DNA of 64,000 bases from Denitrovibrio sp. (GTDB lineage: Bacteria; Chrysiogenota; Deferribacteres; Deferribacterales; Geovibrionaceae): assembly GCA_002869185.1 (NCBI GenBank), contig PKTN01000004.1, positions 124,001 through 188,000 on the forward strand. The letters are read 5' to 3'. Positions 9,922 through 19,846 of this stretch are shown here, piece after piece. A model generated the notes under the pieces. It did no database searches. It was not told the DNA's origin and saw only the letters and a program-made list of their open reading frames with translations. Every line of letters starts with the position of its first letter. Position 1 is the stretch's first letter. Position numbers and translations under genes: made by a program.

Positions 9922-10269
9922 TCAGTATTCGCCCTTATTTGGGACTATGCATATAAAAGTGAATTCGCCAGTAGTAGAACTTTTAAACTGATGCTCAACC
10001 CCTGCTGGAACAAAAGCTACAGAACCCTCTTCTACAGGGTGGTCTTTACCGTCCATATGAAGTATCCCTTCACCTTTGATTATATAATTTATGTGTGGCC
10101 AATCGTGGTTATGCTTAGGTGTATTACCCATGTCTGTGATTGTGAATACACGCATAACATGGTCTTCCCATCCTTCAGCATTTCCTATTGGAGCTTGTTT
10201 CATGACGTTCACTGCTCCAGGCATATCCATAGGCACTCTTTTTATAAATTTTAGATTATCAACAAACAT
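9922..10269 (-). CDS. small cupin-domain protein
   Basis: A single cupin barrel of 115 residues. Start at ATG 10269 is chosen because AGGAG sits 6 bases upstream; an ATG 18 bases further out has none. Metal ligands of the usual type are visible: H53, H55, a third His at H59, and H93 in the second motif (PAGVEHQF), with the glycine turn GEG at 66-68 between the strands. Small cupins of this kind bind a divalent metal and act as dioxygenases, isomerases or sensors; the substrate cannot be told from sequence. It is cytoplasmic and monocistronic, convergent with the cyclase gene and divergent from the reductase at 10370. Confidence 0.8.
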   Translation of the reverse strand: MFVDNLKFIKRVPMDMPGAVNVMKQAPIGNAEGWEDHVMRVFTITDMGNTPKHNHDWPHINYIIKGEGILHMDGKDHPVEEGSVAFVPAGVEHQFKSSTTGEFTFICIVPNKGEY

Positions 10270-10369
10270 AGTACTCTCCTTTTGCATATGATATTATAAA
10301 TCAAAATGTGGGTTATGAAAACATTCATATTGCTTATATTCTATAATACAACCTGATGAGGAGACAAAT

Positions 10370-11317
10370 ATGAAAGCTGTGATTATTGAAAAATTCGGAG
10401 AACCAAGTGAACTTAAACTTGCTGATATAGAGAAGCCTACGCCTAAATCTGATGAGATACTTATAAAAATAGCTGGCGCAGGGGTGAATCCCGTAGATGC
10501 AAAAACACGCAGAGGGCTTGGCTTTGTAGCTGAGTCTATAAAGAACGATCTGCCATGGATACCAGGATTTGATGTTGCTGGTGTTGTAGAGTCCATTGGT
10601 GGCGATGTTACTGAGTTCGTAGTTGGTGACAGAGTTTTTGGAAGGCTAGATTTTATTGCTGATACTGGTGGCTATTGCGAATATACAACGACAAAAGCTA
10701 AGAATATGGCAAAAGCGCCAGAGAATATTGAGCTTGTATACGCCGCTGCATTACCTGTCGCTGGAATGACAGCTTGGCAGGGGCTTTTCAGTGTAGGTAA
10801 CGTTAAAGAGGGTGACAGAGTCCTTATCCACGCTGGAGCTGGTGGAGTTGGTCACTTAGCTGTTCAGTTTGCTAAGATCAAAGGTGCATATGTCATATGT
10901 ACCGCATCAAAAAGAAACCATTCATTTCTGCTCGAGCTAGGAGCTGATGAGGTTGTTGACTATAATACTTGTGACTTTACTAATGCTATCGAACCAGTCG
11001 ATTTTATATTGGATAATATGGGATTCGAAGTTGGTGAAAGGTCTGTAAATGTTCTGAAGCCTGAAGGGATGATGGTGACTGTGCCAACCATTACTGCCGA
11101 AAGAGTTTGTAAAGCTGGAGAGGCAAAGGGAGTTAACGTACAAGGTATAAAAGTAGAAATATCATCTGATAATCTCTCTGAAATAGCTAATCTTGTGGAT
11201 AAAGGGTATCTAAGAGTATTTGTCTCTAATATATATACACTTGATCAAGCAGTTAGTGCACATATAGATATTGAGACTGGTAGCACAAGAGGTAAGCTAG
11301 TTATAGGTATCGCCTAA
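10370..11317 (+). CDS. zinc-independent quinone oxidoreductase-like MDR-family dehydrogenase
   Basis: A 315-residue medium-chain dehydrogenase/reductase. The N-terminal GroES-like domain carries the GAGVNPVDAKTRRG block typical of quinone reductase/zeta-crystallin and enoyl reductase relatives, without the catalytic zinc Cys/His set. The Rossmann domain has GAGGVGHLAVQFAK at about residues 161-174 for NAD(P)H. The likely reaction is NADPH-dependent reduction of a quinone or of an activated double bond. Start ATG 10370 has GAGGAG upstream. Its stop overlaps by 4 bases the stop of the convergent Fe-S membrane protein gene. Confidence 0.87.
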   Translation: MKAVIIEKFGEPSELKLADIEKPTPKSDEILIKIAGAGVNPVDAKTRRGLGFVAESIKNDLPWIPGFDVAGVVESIGGDVTEFVVGDRVFGRLDFIADTGGYCEYTTTKAKNMAKAPENIELVYAAALPVAGMTAWQGLFSVGNVKEGDRVLIHAGAGGVGHLAVQFAKIKGAYVICTASKRNHSFLLELGADEVVDYNTCDFTNAIEPVDFILDNMGFEVGERSVNVLKPEGMMVTVPTITAERVCKAGEAKGVNVQGIKVEISSDNLSEIANLVDKGYLRVFVSNIYTLDQAVSAHIDIETGSTRGKLVIGIA

Positions 11318-12456
11318 CTTGTGAATTTACCTTCAGGTACCTGAGTCCTTTTACCTGCTTTAAAGTTTACTGAGTTAGTAGGGCATACCTCTACGCATAT
11401 TCCGCATGAAAAGCAGTCAGGTATAACCTTTTTGTCTTGTTTAAGGATTGCATCCATGACTGTTGATGGGCACTCATTGCTACATTTGTTGCATGAGATA
11501 CATGTGTCGTAGTTTACTTTTATGTTGAATATACTAACCTTTTCAACAAGCCAACCTACAAGTCCGAATGGGCAGAAAAAGAGGCACCAAGGTCTATATG
11601 TGAAGAGACTAAGTATGAGTAAAGCTCCAACAAACCCTGTGCCGACCATACCTAGCATCTTTGGCTTGAAGATTTTGAATGGGTCAATAAGCGAGAAAAA
11701 ATCTGTGGCATAAACTATTGCTGTGAAACACATAGCTATGAATATAAACACTCTTATGCTGTTAGAAATAGCAAAAGAAGGCTTGAACTGTGGCAGTCTG
11801 TTATTCTTAGAATCACCGTTCAACCTGAATATAAAATCTTGAAGAGTTCCAAATTGGCAACCCCACGAGCATATAAATTTATTAGCTAGTAAGACAGTTA
11901 AGAGAAAAATCGTGAGAGCGACCATTCTTGGAGGAAAGATAGCCCCCGCCTTTCCGTATAAATAAATAGCATCTTTTACAGTTCCCATGGGGCTTGGGTC
12001 GGCGCCAAGGATTACACCAAAAATAGTGAAAGAGATAGCATATATCCATTTTCTATTTGATTTGGTGACCTTGCCAGATTTGAGTAATAAGAAGACTGAA
12101 ACAAGCATCACAAGCCATGTTGCGAATTTAAGAGGAATTTTGAACCAGTTTTTTGTTTCGTGCTCGGTAGCAATGGCTAGAGTCTTTTTGTATTTAGCCA
12201 TAAGCTGTTCTTCTGAGCCAAATTCTAGTATGTTTTTTTGAAGATCATCACGTGACTGAAGTCCAAGTAGCTCTTTGACAAAAGGTTTTTCTAGATTATT
12301 CTTCTCTACAAATTGACTTACTGTCATCTCTTTATTTATTGTTAGATTGAAGTTTTCAGGGAGAGTTTCAGGTTTGCCACCCCACATAGAAGCAGATATA
12401 ATAGAAAAAATTACAACAAAGATTATAGTTGCTAAAAAATGAATGATTTGCTTCAT
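11314..12456 (-). CDS. NapH/CcoG-like membrane-bound [4Fe-4S] protein
   Basis: A 380-residue integral membrane protein. It has an N-terminal membrane helix, a periplasmic helical segment (about residues 35-105), a multi-helix membrane core, and a C-terminal cytoplasmic di-cluster ferredoxin domain (CISCNKCSNECP; CFSCGICVEVCP). The loop motifs CSWGCQFGTLQD and PWCLFFCPFGLVG, with paired cysteines near membrane helices, are characteristic of the NapH/NosR/CcoG group, which move electrons between quinol and periplasmic or cytoplasmic partners. Start ATG 12456 follows GGGGAG at a 7-base spacing and is preferred to one five codons upstream. The long periplasmic insert between the first two helices is unusual. 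The divergon partner of this redox module is not obvious. Confidence 0.82.
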   Translation of the reverse strand: MKQIIHFLATIIFVVIFSIISASMWGGKPETLPENFNLTINKEMTVSQFVEKNNLEKPFVKELLGLQSRDDLQKNILEFGSEEQLMAKYKKTLAIATEHETKNWFKIPLKFATWLVMLVSVFLLLKSGKVTKSNRKWIYAISFTIFGVILGADPSPMGTVKDAIYLYGKAGAIFPPRMVALTIFLLTVLLANKFICSWGCQFGTLQDFIFRLNGDSKNNRLPQFKPSFAISNSIRVFIFIAMCFTAIVYATDFFSLIDPFKIFKPKMLGMVGTGFVGALLILSLFTYRPWCLFFCPFGLVGWLVEKVSIFNIKVNYDTCISCNKCSNECPSTVMDAILKQDKKVIPDCFSCGICVEVCPTNSVNFKAGKRTQVPEGKFTS

Positions 12457-12538
12457 CGGGCTACTCCCCACGTTTTGTTTATTCTTTTACATTTTAAGCT
12501 TAAGTATTATATTTTTCAATCAACTTTAATAAGTATTT

Positions 12539-13780
12539 TTATTTAACCTGATTCGTTGCCATAATCTGTTTCACTGGGGGCATTTTTAATATTGCACCGA
12601 GTATCGCAGCCATCGCACGATGTGAGAATAGTGCCCTATTATCAAAGATCAAATGTTCAAGACATCCTCTTTCTACAGCCATCATCACAGCTTTGTGTAC
12701 ACCCGTTTCTGGGGTGATTATACGTTTTTCTCTGGTTTTAAGTTTCAGGGCATCGACCTTACATCCCCTGAGGCAAACTCCACAACCAATGCATGTGTTC
12801 TCGTCTACCTTAGCTTTTTTACGCTTTAATTTCTCAGGATCGTTTGCAGATACTATTGTCATAGCCTCTATAGGGCATAGTTCGGCACACTTTCCGCATC
12901 CCGTGCAGTTTGCTTCGATGACATCAGGTAAGAAATGGGACGTATGTACAGGTTGTAGTATGCCAAATTTGCGTGCTGCCTTTAGTGCTTCACAGCAACA
13001 GCCACAGCAGTTACATATAAAACTAACTTCATTCTTAACATTTTCGCCAAATTGTACAAGGTTGTGATCGTATGCTTGGTCGAGCAGATCCATACACTCG
13101 CTTACATCTATCTTTCTGGCGTAGCCTCTCCTAATAAGGGAACCTCCTACATTGTTAAATGTCATGCATATATCCATTGGCGCATCGCACGCTTTCCCTG
13201 CGTGTTGCATTTTATGACGGCAGTAGCACATGCTGACGCCTATATGACTGGCAGTTTTGATAACTTCTGTCGCTCTTTCGTAATCATAAACATATAGGTT
13301 GTTATCTTCTGAGAGAACACTTTCATTTACAAAAGTACGCCCTAACTGAGTTTCGCCATTTACAAAGAGTTGTTTAATGAAGTCCTCTTCAACATCCATG
13401 TACTGATAAAATAGTTTACCTAAAAATTCCTGATCTATGTCACCTCTAGTTCTCATCATAGAAAACTCAAAGAAACCAGCCATCGGTGGTGGCAGAACGT
13501 ATTGTACTTCGCCATTTTCAGGGATGTCTATGAGCAGTACTCGGTCAGCAAGTGCTTCAAGTTGTTTAATAGCCGCAAGTTCGCTCATCCGCCATATGCC
13601 AGCTGCTGTCTGTGCTGTGAAGGGCTTGATAGGGAGTTGAGCTATCAAAGCTGCTTCCTGCTCAGTCATAAGTATTTGTAGAATTTTGAAGAGTGTTCCA
13701 CTTGTAGGTGCGCCCTGAGGGAATCTGTTCAGTCTGTCAGCGAGTTCGCTATAGCCTTTTTTTGCTGTAAGGTGTGCCAT
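12539..13780 (-). CDS. cytosolic polyferredoxin-like Fe-S protein
   Basis: A 413-residue protein without membrane segments. The N-terminal 130 residues are helical, with a winged-helix-like character (TAQTAAGIWRMSELAAIKQL). A cysteine-rich middle follows (CYCRHKMQHAGKACDAP and CNCCGCCCEA). Two adjacent [4Fe-4S] ferredoxin motifs come next (CTGCGKCAELCP and CIGCGVCLRGCK), then a helical tail. Such proteins are annotated as 4Fe-4S ferredoxins in anaerobes and may serve as electron carriers to reductases or as redox sensors. Start ATG 13780 has GAGG at a 6-base spacing, so 19 codons of upstream open frame are excluded. It lies 82 bases upstream of the NapH-like gene on the same strand and may share its transcript. 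Confidence 0.8.
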   Translation of the reverse strand: MAHLTAKKGYSELADRLNRFPQGAPTSGTLFKILQILMTEQEAALIAQLPIKPFTAQTAAGIWRMSELAAIKQLEALADRVLLIDIPENGEVQYVLPPPMAGFFEFSMMRTRGDIDQEFLGKLFYQYMDVEEDFIKQLFVNGETQLGRTFVNESVLSEDNNLYVYDYERATEVIKTASHIGVSMCYCRHKMQHAGKACDAPMDICMTFNNVGGSLIRRGYARKIDVSECMDLLDQAYDHNLVQFGENVKNEVSFICNCCGCCCEALKAARKFGILQPVHTSHFLPDVIEANCTGCGKCAELCPIEAMTIVSANDPEKLKRKKAKVDENTCIGCGVCLRGCKVDALKLKTREKRIITPETGVHKAVMMAVERGCLEHLIFDNRALFSHRAMAAILGAILKMPPVKQIMATNQVK

Positions 13781-13924
13781 AATAAACCTCATGAAAGATA
13801 TATAGTTAGTATAGCAAATATAAAATGAGATAACCATTCTGATGAAATAAATAATCTTTTAGTCATAATTTAAAAATGTGTTATACTATCTTAAGTAGCA
13901 ATTAAAAATACAAGCGAGCTTTTA

Positions 13925-15745
13925 ATGACAGTTAAATCAAGAACTCTCTTTATTACGATCCTAATTACAGCTCTTGCCCTAATATTCTATATGTTAGATG
14001 AGTGGTATCAATATTAAATGAATGTTGAGCTGCTACATAAAGAGAAAGTAACTATCATCGACAACTACTATAGCAACTTTCCTAAACGTACCGCTCAAAT
14101 GCTGAAAGCTAATACAAAATTCATCCTTAGTGACAAAAGAGTTCGAACTGCCTTTAGAAATAGAGATAAAGAGGCTTTGACCAAAGTTGCGAATAGATAT
14201 TATATGTATACCAATTCGCTTTTTGCAAATTCAGGTGTAGTACATAATTATATCCTTCCAGATGGAACAAGATTTCATAGATCACATAAACCTTCAATGG
14301 GTAGCTCTAATTCTTATAGACCTATGGTCGAAACAGCCGTAGAGAGTGGGCAACCTGTTAGCGGTATAGAGAAATGTAAGAACGGACTTATGTTTAGACA
14401 TATACAGCCAGTAAAAGAAAAAGGGAAGATTATAGGCTTTTTAGAAGCTGGAGTAAGTGTTAGTTTTTTTGCTAAAAGAGTTAATAGTATCGCAGGTATC
14501 AAAACAATTATTATGCTAGACGGTAAAGAAGGTGGAGAAACTGTCAAGCATATGCACGACAAACCGCATGAGCTCGGTTCTCATGTAATAATCTTCAATA
14601 ATACTGGCTTAAATTTTGTAGAATTTATTAAAGAGTTCAATCATTCTGAAAAAATTAATTATATAAAGCTTGGTGATAAGCAATTTGAGGTTCTTAAAGA
14701 GTTCGAGTTAAATAACTATAAGGGCGAAAATATAGGAAGTTACCTATTCTTTGCAGAGCGTAGCATCTTACATGGGTGGTTTGCAAAGCATCTGATAGTG
14801 GTATGTGTAATTGTTTCTATAGGTACAATTATCGTAATCTTTTTGATACGCAACGGTTTTATGAAATCTATATCTGAGCTTGAATCTGAACACAAAAAAA
14901 CATTAAATGAGCTGGTTATAATAAATGCAAGCCTAGAGGATAGAGTTAAAGAAGAGCTCGAGCTGAGTAGGCAGAAAGATCAGATTATTAACCAACAAAA
15001 ACAGGTTGCAGATATGGGGCAGATGCTCTCAGCTGTGTCGCATCACTGGCGTCAGCCTATCAATGCTATAGGGTTATATGTACAGGATTTAATGGAAGCC
15101 TATAAATCTAGTGAGCTAGATGAAGAGTATATCAAAGACTTTGAGAAGAATAATATGGGACTACTCCAACAACTGTCTGAATCAATAGATATGTATAGAT
15201 CGTATTATCAACCATCAAGAGAGACAGAAGAGTTCCTTATGAGCGATGTTATTTGTGATATAGGTGGTATTTTACATTCTAAACTGCAGGCAGAAGGGAT
15301 AGAGCTTTTGTTCGCTGCCAACTGTGGAACAATGAATTTTGATTATATGAAACTAGAAGAGATTAAGCAGTGTAGATGTGAACAGTCTAAAGTAAAGGGT
15401 CCCAAGAATGAATTTAAGCAGTCTGTACTGAACGTCTTTTTTAATGCTATAGATTCTCTCAAAGAGAAATATCCAGAGGATGCAAAGGGCGCATATATTA
15501 AAGGCTATGTTGGTGAAGATGCTGACGAACTAGTCTTTCGTATTACAGATAATGGTATTGGCATCCCAGCTGATGTGATAGATGACGTGTTTAATCCATT
15601 TTTTACAACAAAAGAAGCAGGTCAAGGTACAGGTCTTGGGCTTTATATGGCGAAGACTATTATTGAGCGTCATATGTGCGGCATGCTAATTGTTAAGTGT
15701 GAAAATGGAGAGACAATCTTTGAAATGAGACTCCCAAAAGCATAA
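13925..15745 (+). pseudogene. membrane histidine kinase with periplasmic sensor, interrupted by in-frame TAA at codon 31
   Basis: An ATG at 13925 opens a frame whose first 30 residues form a membrane helix (SRTLFITILITALALIFYML). TAA follows at 14015-14017, and the same frame then runs to 15745. The part after the stop has a periplasmic double-Cache-like region (KRVNSIAGIKTIIMLDG), a second membrane helix near residue 285, a coiled coil, an H-box of the HHWRQP class (about residue 370) and an ATPase domain (DNGIGIPADVIDDVFNPFFTTK). Starting at ATG 14018 would remove the first membrane helix and leave the sensor in the cytoplasm, so the joined gene is the likely ancestral form. No response regulator is adjacent. 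Confidence 0.82.
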
Positions 15746-15795
15746 ATATAACAAATTTTCTTAAAATCAGTAAAAATAACTTTCTTTATTTTCAT

Positions 15796-15843
15796 TTCTG
15801 GTGAATACTGTCTGGCTCTACACCAAATATCAGGAGACCAGAA
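15796..15843 (+). promoter_or_regulatory. possible leader hairpin before typA
   Basis: TTCTGGT (15796-15802) can pair with ACCAGAA (15837-15843). The right arm directly follows the only ribosome-site-like AGGAG (15832-15836), which lies 13 bases from the typA ATG, further than usual. Folding could influence initiation. The stem is only 7 bp with a 34-base interior, so this is tentative. Confidence 0.25.
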
Positions 15844-15849
15844 TATATC

Positions 15850-17688
15850 ATGGGAAAAATTCAAAACGACAAACTTAGGAACATTGCTATCATTGCCCAC
15901 GTTGACCACGGCAAGACAACTCTAGTAGACGCTATGTTCAAACAAAGCGGAATGTTTAGAGCAGAGCAAGAAGTGGACGACAGGCTTATGGACAGTATGG
16001 ATCTAGAGCGTGAGCGTGGTATTACCATCTCCGCAAAGAACTGTTCTGTTATGTGGGGTGATACAAAGATCAATATTCTGGATACACCAGGACACGCCGA
16101 TTTCGGTGGAGAGGTAGAGCGTGCTCTATCTATGGTTGACGGTGCTATTCTTCTTGTAGACGCATCAGAAGGACCACTCCCTCAGACAAGATTTGTTCTT
16201 GGTAAAGCTTTCGAAGCTGGACTTAAGATCATCGTATGTATTAACAAAATCGACAGACATGATGCACGTGTTGAAGAGGTTTTAGACGAAGTTTATGACC
16301 TATTCATCGACCTTGGTGCTGATGACGAGCAGATAGAATTCCCAGTTTACTACGCAATTGGTAAAGAGGGACTTTGCAAGAAAGAGCTTGATGATGATAA
16401 TAAAGACCTTAAACCGCTCTTTGATGCTATCGTTGAGGTTATTCCTGGACCAACATATTCAGAAGAAGAGCCTTTCCAGATGCTTGTGAGTGACCTTGGT
16501 TACTCTGACTACCTTGGTAGACTTGCTATAGGTAAGGTTATCAACGGTACAGCTAAATCGAATGAGACTCTTGTTCGTCTCGGACCAGATGATATGAAGC
16601 AGACACTTCGTGTTTCAAAGCTTCAGATTTATGAAGGTATGGGAACTAAAGAGGTTACTGTAGCTGAAACTGGCGAAATTGTAGTGCTTTCAGGTATAGA
16701 AGATATTCTTATCGGTGACACTATCTGCATGAAGGATGCTCCTAAAGCTCTTCCTAGAATCACTGTAGATGAGCCTACTGTTTCTATGCACTTTATGCCA
16801 AACACAGGACCGCTAGCAGGGCAGGAAGGAAAGCTTGTTCAGTCTACTCGTATCAAAGAGAGACTGATAAAAGAGACTATGCTTAATGTTGCTGTTAAGG
16901 TTGAGATGTCTGAAGATCGTGACAGCTTTATTGTTAAGGGTCGTGGTGAATTTCAGATGGCTATTATCCTTGAGACTATGAGACGTGAAGGCTTTGAGGT
17001 TTGCGTTGGTAGACCAGAAGTTATTTATAAAGAGATTGATGGTGCTATACACGAACCTATAGAGCAGCTCTTTATAGACTGTGACGAGGCTTTTGTTGGT
17101 GTTATCACTGAGAAACTCTCTATACGAAAAGGTCGTATGACTAACCTTGTAAACAATGGAACAGGAAGAGCAAGAATAGAGTTTTCTATCCCTTCCCGTG
17201 GACTCATTGGTTACAGAGATGAATTTCTCTCTGACACTAAAGGAACTGGTATAATGAACTCACTCCTTGCTGGTTATGAGCCACACAGAGGCGATATCCC
17301 TTCGAGGTTCACTGGTTCTATAGTTTCTGACAGAGCAGGAAAGGGCGTTACTTACGGTCTGTTTCATCTAGAGCCTAGAGGCGAGCTTTTCATCAAAGCT
17401 GGTGACGTAGTTTACGAAGGTATGATTATCGGTTCTTATAACAAAGATAACGATCTAAATGCTAATCCGTGTAAAGAGAAGAAGATGACTAACGTTAGAG
17501 CATCTGGTAAAGATGATGCACTTACTCTTACTCCTGTTGCTCCTATGACTCTCGAAAAAGCGATTCACTTTATTGCTGATTACGAGCTCGTAGAAGTTAC
17601 ACCTAAGAATATCCGTCTTCGTAAGAAGATGCTTTCTCAGACTGACAGACACGTTATGCGTAATAAAAAATTCTCAGGCAAACTTTAA
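15850..17688 (+). CDS. typA: ribosome-associated translational GTPase TypA/BipA
   Basis: A full-length 612-residue translational GTPase. G1 is AHVDHGKTT (residues 16-24), the switch I threonine lies in RGITI, G3 is DTPGHADFGGE and G4 is NKID. These are followed by the EF-G-like domains and the TypA-specific C-terminal region (SRGLIGYRDEFL; NVRASGKDDALTLTP). TypA binds the 70S ribosome and assists 50S assembly and growth under stress, especially cold. The coding region is intact and strongly conserved. It is monocistronic, with a terminator about 100 bases after the stop. The AGGAG ribosome site is unusually distant (13 bases), yet the protein start is fixed by family alignment. Confidence 0.97.
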   Translation: MGKIQNDKLRNIAIIAHVDHGKTTLVDAMFKQSGMFRAEQEVDDRLMDSMDLERERGITISAKNCSVMWGDTKINILDTPGHADFGGEVERALSMVDGAILLVDASEGPLPQTRFVLGKAFEAGLKIIVCINKIDRHDARVEEVLDEVYDLFIDLGADDEQIEFPVYYAIGKEGLCKKELDDDNKDLKPLFDAIVEVIPGPTYSEEEPFQMLVSDLGYSDYLGRLAIGKVINGTAKSNETLVRLGPDDMKQTLRVSKLQIYEGMGTKEVTVAETGEIVVLSGIEDILIGDTICMKDAPKALPRITVDEPTVSMHFMPNTGPLAGQEGKLVQSTRIKERLIKETMLNVAVKVEMSEDRDSFIVKGRGEFQMAIILETMRREGFEVCVGRPEVIYKEIDGAIHEPIEQLFIDCDEAFVGVITEKLSIRKGRMTNLVNNGTGRARIEFSIPSRGLIGYRDEFLSDTKGTGIMNSLLAGYEPHRGDIPSRFTGSIVSDRAGKGVTYGLFHLEPRGELFIKAGDVVYEGMIIGSYNKDNDLNANPCKEKKMTNVRASGKDDALTLTPVAPMTLEKAIHFIADYELVEVTPKNIRLRKKMLSQTDRHVMRNKKFSGKL

Positions 17689-17735
17689 CAGGGTTAGCAC
17701 CTTGATGCTTGCTTCGAGTTAGTATATTTGCTGCC

Positions 17736-17772
17736 AAGCTGTTCAGCCTTCCGCTGGTCGGCTTAAGAGCTT
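17736..17772 (+). other. nested inverted repeat in the typA 3' region
   Basis: AAGCT (17736) pairs with AGCTT (17768) and AGCC (17745) pairs with GGCT (17760), separated by symmetric 4-base internal loops. The element sits between the typA stop and its terminator. It may be only 3'-UTR structure; a small RNA is possible but unsupported. Confidence 0.25.
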
Positions 17773-17789
17773 AGATCATAAATAATAAG

Positions 17790-17822
17790 ATGCCCTTGTT
17801 GAAAGATGAGGGCATTTTTTTA
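17790..17822 (+). terminator. rho-independent terminator after typA
   Basis: ATGCCCTT pairs with GAGGGCAT (one wobble) around a 10-base loop, followed by a run of seven or more T. Confidence 0.85.
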
Positions 17823-17889
17823 TGTCCATTTCACATGCAGATTTATTTTTGAGGGTTATAATATAAGTATAACTTTTCGGAGGTAAGCA

Positions 17890-18294
17890 GTGCCACATCT
17901 TCAATTCGATATCAACGTAAAAGCAAAAGACGACGATAAAGTGTTTTTTAGTGAAAAGATCAAAGCCTTATTCTCTGAGATAATGGGGACTGGGACTGAA
18001 CATATAAGCATATCTATTAGAGAGCATGACACATTCAATCTATTTATAGGCAGGGTAAAAGATAACAAAGAGGGTGTTGCGTTGGTTAATGCTGATATCC
18101 GTGAAGGGCGAGAGATAATCCTTCGAAGAAAACTAGCCCTCGGCTTTATGGGAATTTTGGCTGATGTTTGGGATATCCCACACCAGAATATATATGTGAC
18201 ATTCACCGAGCACAAAGGTGAGGATTTTCATCTACATGAGAGATATCTTTCATCATGGCAGGACGGAGAAGATCCGCTCAATGATCCACAATAA
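17890..18294 (+). CDS. tautomerase-superfamily protein (MIF/4-OT fold)
   Basis: The gene starts with GTG at 17890, preceded by GGAGG at 17879-17883. After removal of Met the N-terminus is Pro (MPHLQFD), the catalytic base of the tautomerase superfamily. The 134-residue length and two beta-alpha-beta halves (second half near IILRRKLALGFMGILADVW) suit a fused or MIF-like tautomerase. The substrate is unknown. The last 30 residues (acidic and His-containing) extend past the core. It stands alone between the typA terminator and the convergent SDR gene. Confidence 0.65.
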   Translation: MPHLQFDINVKAKDDDKVFFSEKIKALFSEIMGTGTEHISISIREHDTFNLFIGRVKDNKEGVALVNADIREGREIILRRKLALGFMGILADVWDIPHQNIYVTFTEHKGEDFHLHERYLSSWQDGEDPLNDPQ

Positions 18295-18384
18295 ATTGGC
18301 ATAAATTTCAAGTCCTAGGAGATTTATGTAAACGCATTAGCTGGACAAGCACAGGTACTACTTACACTCCCGTGGTTTTATCTC

Positions 18385-19806
18385 CTATTTGCTAAGCCGG
18401 CTTAGTTTGTTTGTCATATTAGCAAAGATAAGCTTATGGAACGGTAGCATTGAGTACCAGTAGAGCCTTCCAAAAACGCCTCTAGGGTAAAAGAATGCTG
18501 TTAGTATAAGATAGCCGTCAATAATCTGAAACTCAAGCCACGCTGTACCTGGGAGCTTCATTTGGGCAGAGAGTAGGAGACGTTTGTTTGGTATTATGTC
18601 AGCTACTTTCCAGAAATCCAGAGAATCACCAATACGCAGATCGTGTTGATCTCGTCTTCCTCGATTTATACCATATCCACCGAAAAGCTTGTCTATTATC
18701 CCGCGTATCTTCCAGAGAAAATCATAAGCGCCCCAGCCTTGTTCACCGCCAATAGATATAATATTCTTAAAGATATCTTCAGGTGAATAATCGCCTATGT
18801 CTGTTACATATCTATCTTTAAAGACTGCGTGTGATATATCATGAACGAATGGCAGATCGCAAACTTTCCCATCACTAGAATCGCACCAGCTACTTAGCAC
18901 TTGGCTGTTATGTATGTCATCGATAGCTTTTTTGACGCTATCTTCGAAACTGGAAGGTTTAATCTGAGGGAAATATTTTTCTGCATTATTGTTTAGTTTT
19001 ATTGTCTCACTTGTGAGACCAGCTACGAGAGCTTTTGCAACTGAGAAATTAACCGGTGTAAATAGTATTAGCCAATAAGAGGAGAGTTTTGGAGAGAGAA
19101 AAGATGTTTTTATCATGTATCTTTTTAGCCCCATAACCTTCGCACATGCTAGCATCATATTCTTGAAGCTTAACTGCTCTGAGCCTATATCTATAGTTAA
19201 AGTGCCATCTTCTGGGGTGAATTCAGAAGCGGATTTAAGATAAGCAATAACATCATCGACACCTATAGGCTCGGTAAGGGTATCAACCCATTTGGGCGTG
19301 ACCATAAGAATAAGCTTTTGGCATAGGTTACGTATAATCTCAAAGCTGGCACTACCAGAGCCGATAATCACCCCAGCTCTAAAGATCACCGTGTCGATTT
19401 GATCAGGTTTGGCAGAGAGTATTTCTCCAGTCTCTATCCTGCTTGATAGGTGTTTGCTTGCTGTGTCTGGTGCACCTAAACCGCCTAAGTATATGATTTT
19501 TTTGACACCTGCATCTATACATGCATCACGGAAGATTTCAGCACTCTCTCTGTCCATTTTAGCAAAATTACCGTCATTACCCATGGAATGTATTAGATAG
19601 TATGCACAATCAACACCAGCTAAGGCATCAGCCAGCACAGACTTGTCAAAAGTTGATCCTTCAATTACTTCGCAGTTTGCAACAATTTGTCTTTCAAGCT
19701 TATTGTGATTTCGAACAAGCAGTCTAATGTCGGCATTATCATTGATGAACTCATAGACGAGTCGCCTGCCTATATATCCAGTCGAACCAGTTATTAGTAT
19801 TTTCAT
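18385..19806 (-). CDS. atypical SDR NAD(P)-binding protein with DUF2867 C-terminal domain
   Basis: A 473-residue protein with an N-terminal Rossmann fold (TGSTGYIGRRLV, residues 6-17) of the atypical short-chain dehydrogenase class. Family features include YLIHSMG and the IYLGGLG strand, and no classical YxxxK catalytic pair stands out. The C-terminal 170 residues resemble the DUF2867 domain found in the YbjT-like group, ending in a hydrophobic stretch (FFYPRGVFGRLYWYSMLPFHKLIF). The activity is unknown; related proteins are annotated as NAD-dependent epimerase or nucleoside-diphosphate-sugar reductase-like. It is intact, monocistronic and divergent from the GIY-YIG-like gene at 19847. Confidence 0.82.
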   Translation of the reverse strand: MKILITGSTGYIGRRLVYEFINDNADIRLLVRNHNKLERQIVANCEVIEGSTFDKSVLADALAGVDCAYYLIHSMGNDGNFAKMDRESAEIFRDACIDAGVKKIIYLGGLGAPDTASKHLSSRIETGEILSAKPDQIDTVIFRAGVIIGSGSASFEIIRNLCQKLILMVTPKWVDTLTEPIGVDDVIAYLKSASEFTPEDGTLTIDIGSEQLSFKNMMLACAKVMGLKRYMIKTSFLSPKLSSYWLILFTPVNFSVAKALVAGLTSETIKLNNNAEKYFPQIKPSSFEDSVKKAIDDIHNSQVLSSWCDSSDGKVCDLPFVHDISHAVFKDRYVTDIGDYSPEDIFKNIISIGGEQGWGAYDFLWKIRGIIDKLFGGYGINRGRRDQHDLRIGDSLDFWKVADIIPNKRLLLSAQMKLPGTAWLEFQIIDGYLILTAFFYPRGVFGRLYWYSMLPFHKLIFANMTNKLSRLSK

Positions 19807-19846
19807 ACTTTTATTGTACCAGTTTTATTGTTAGAATTGCTTTAAT

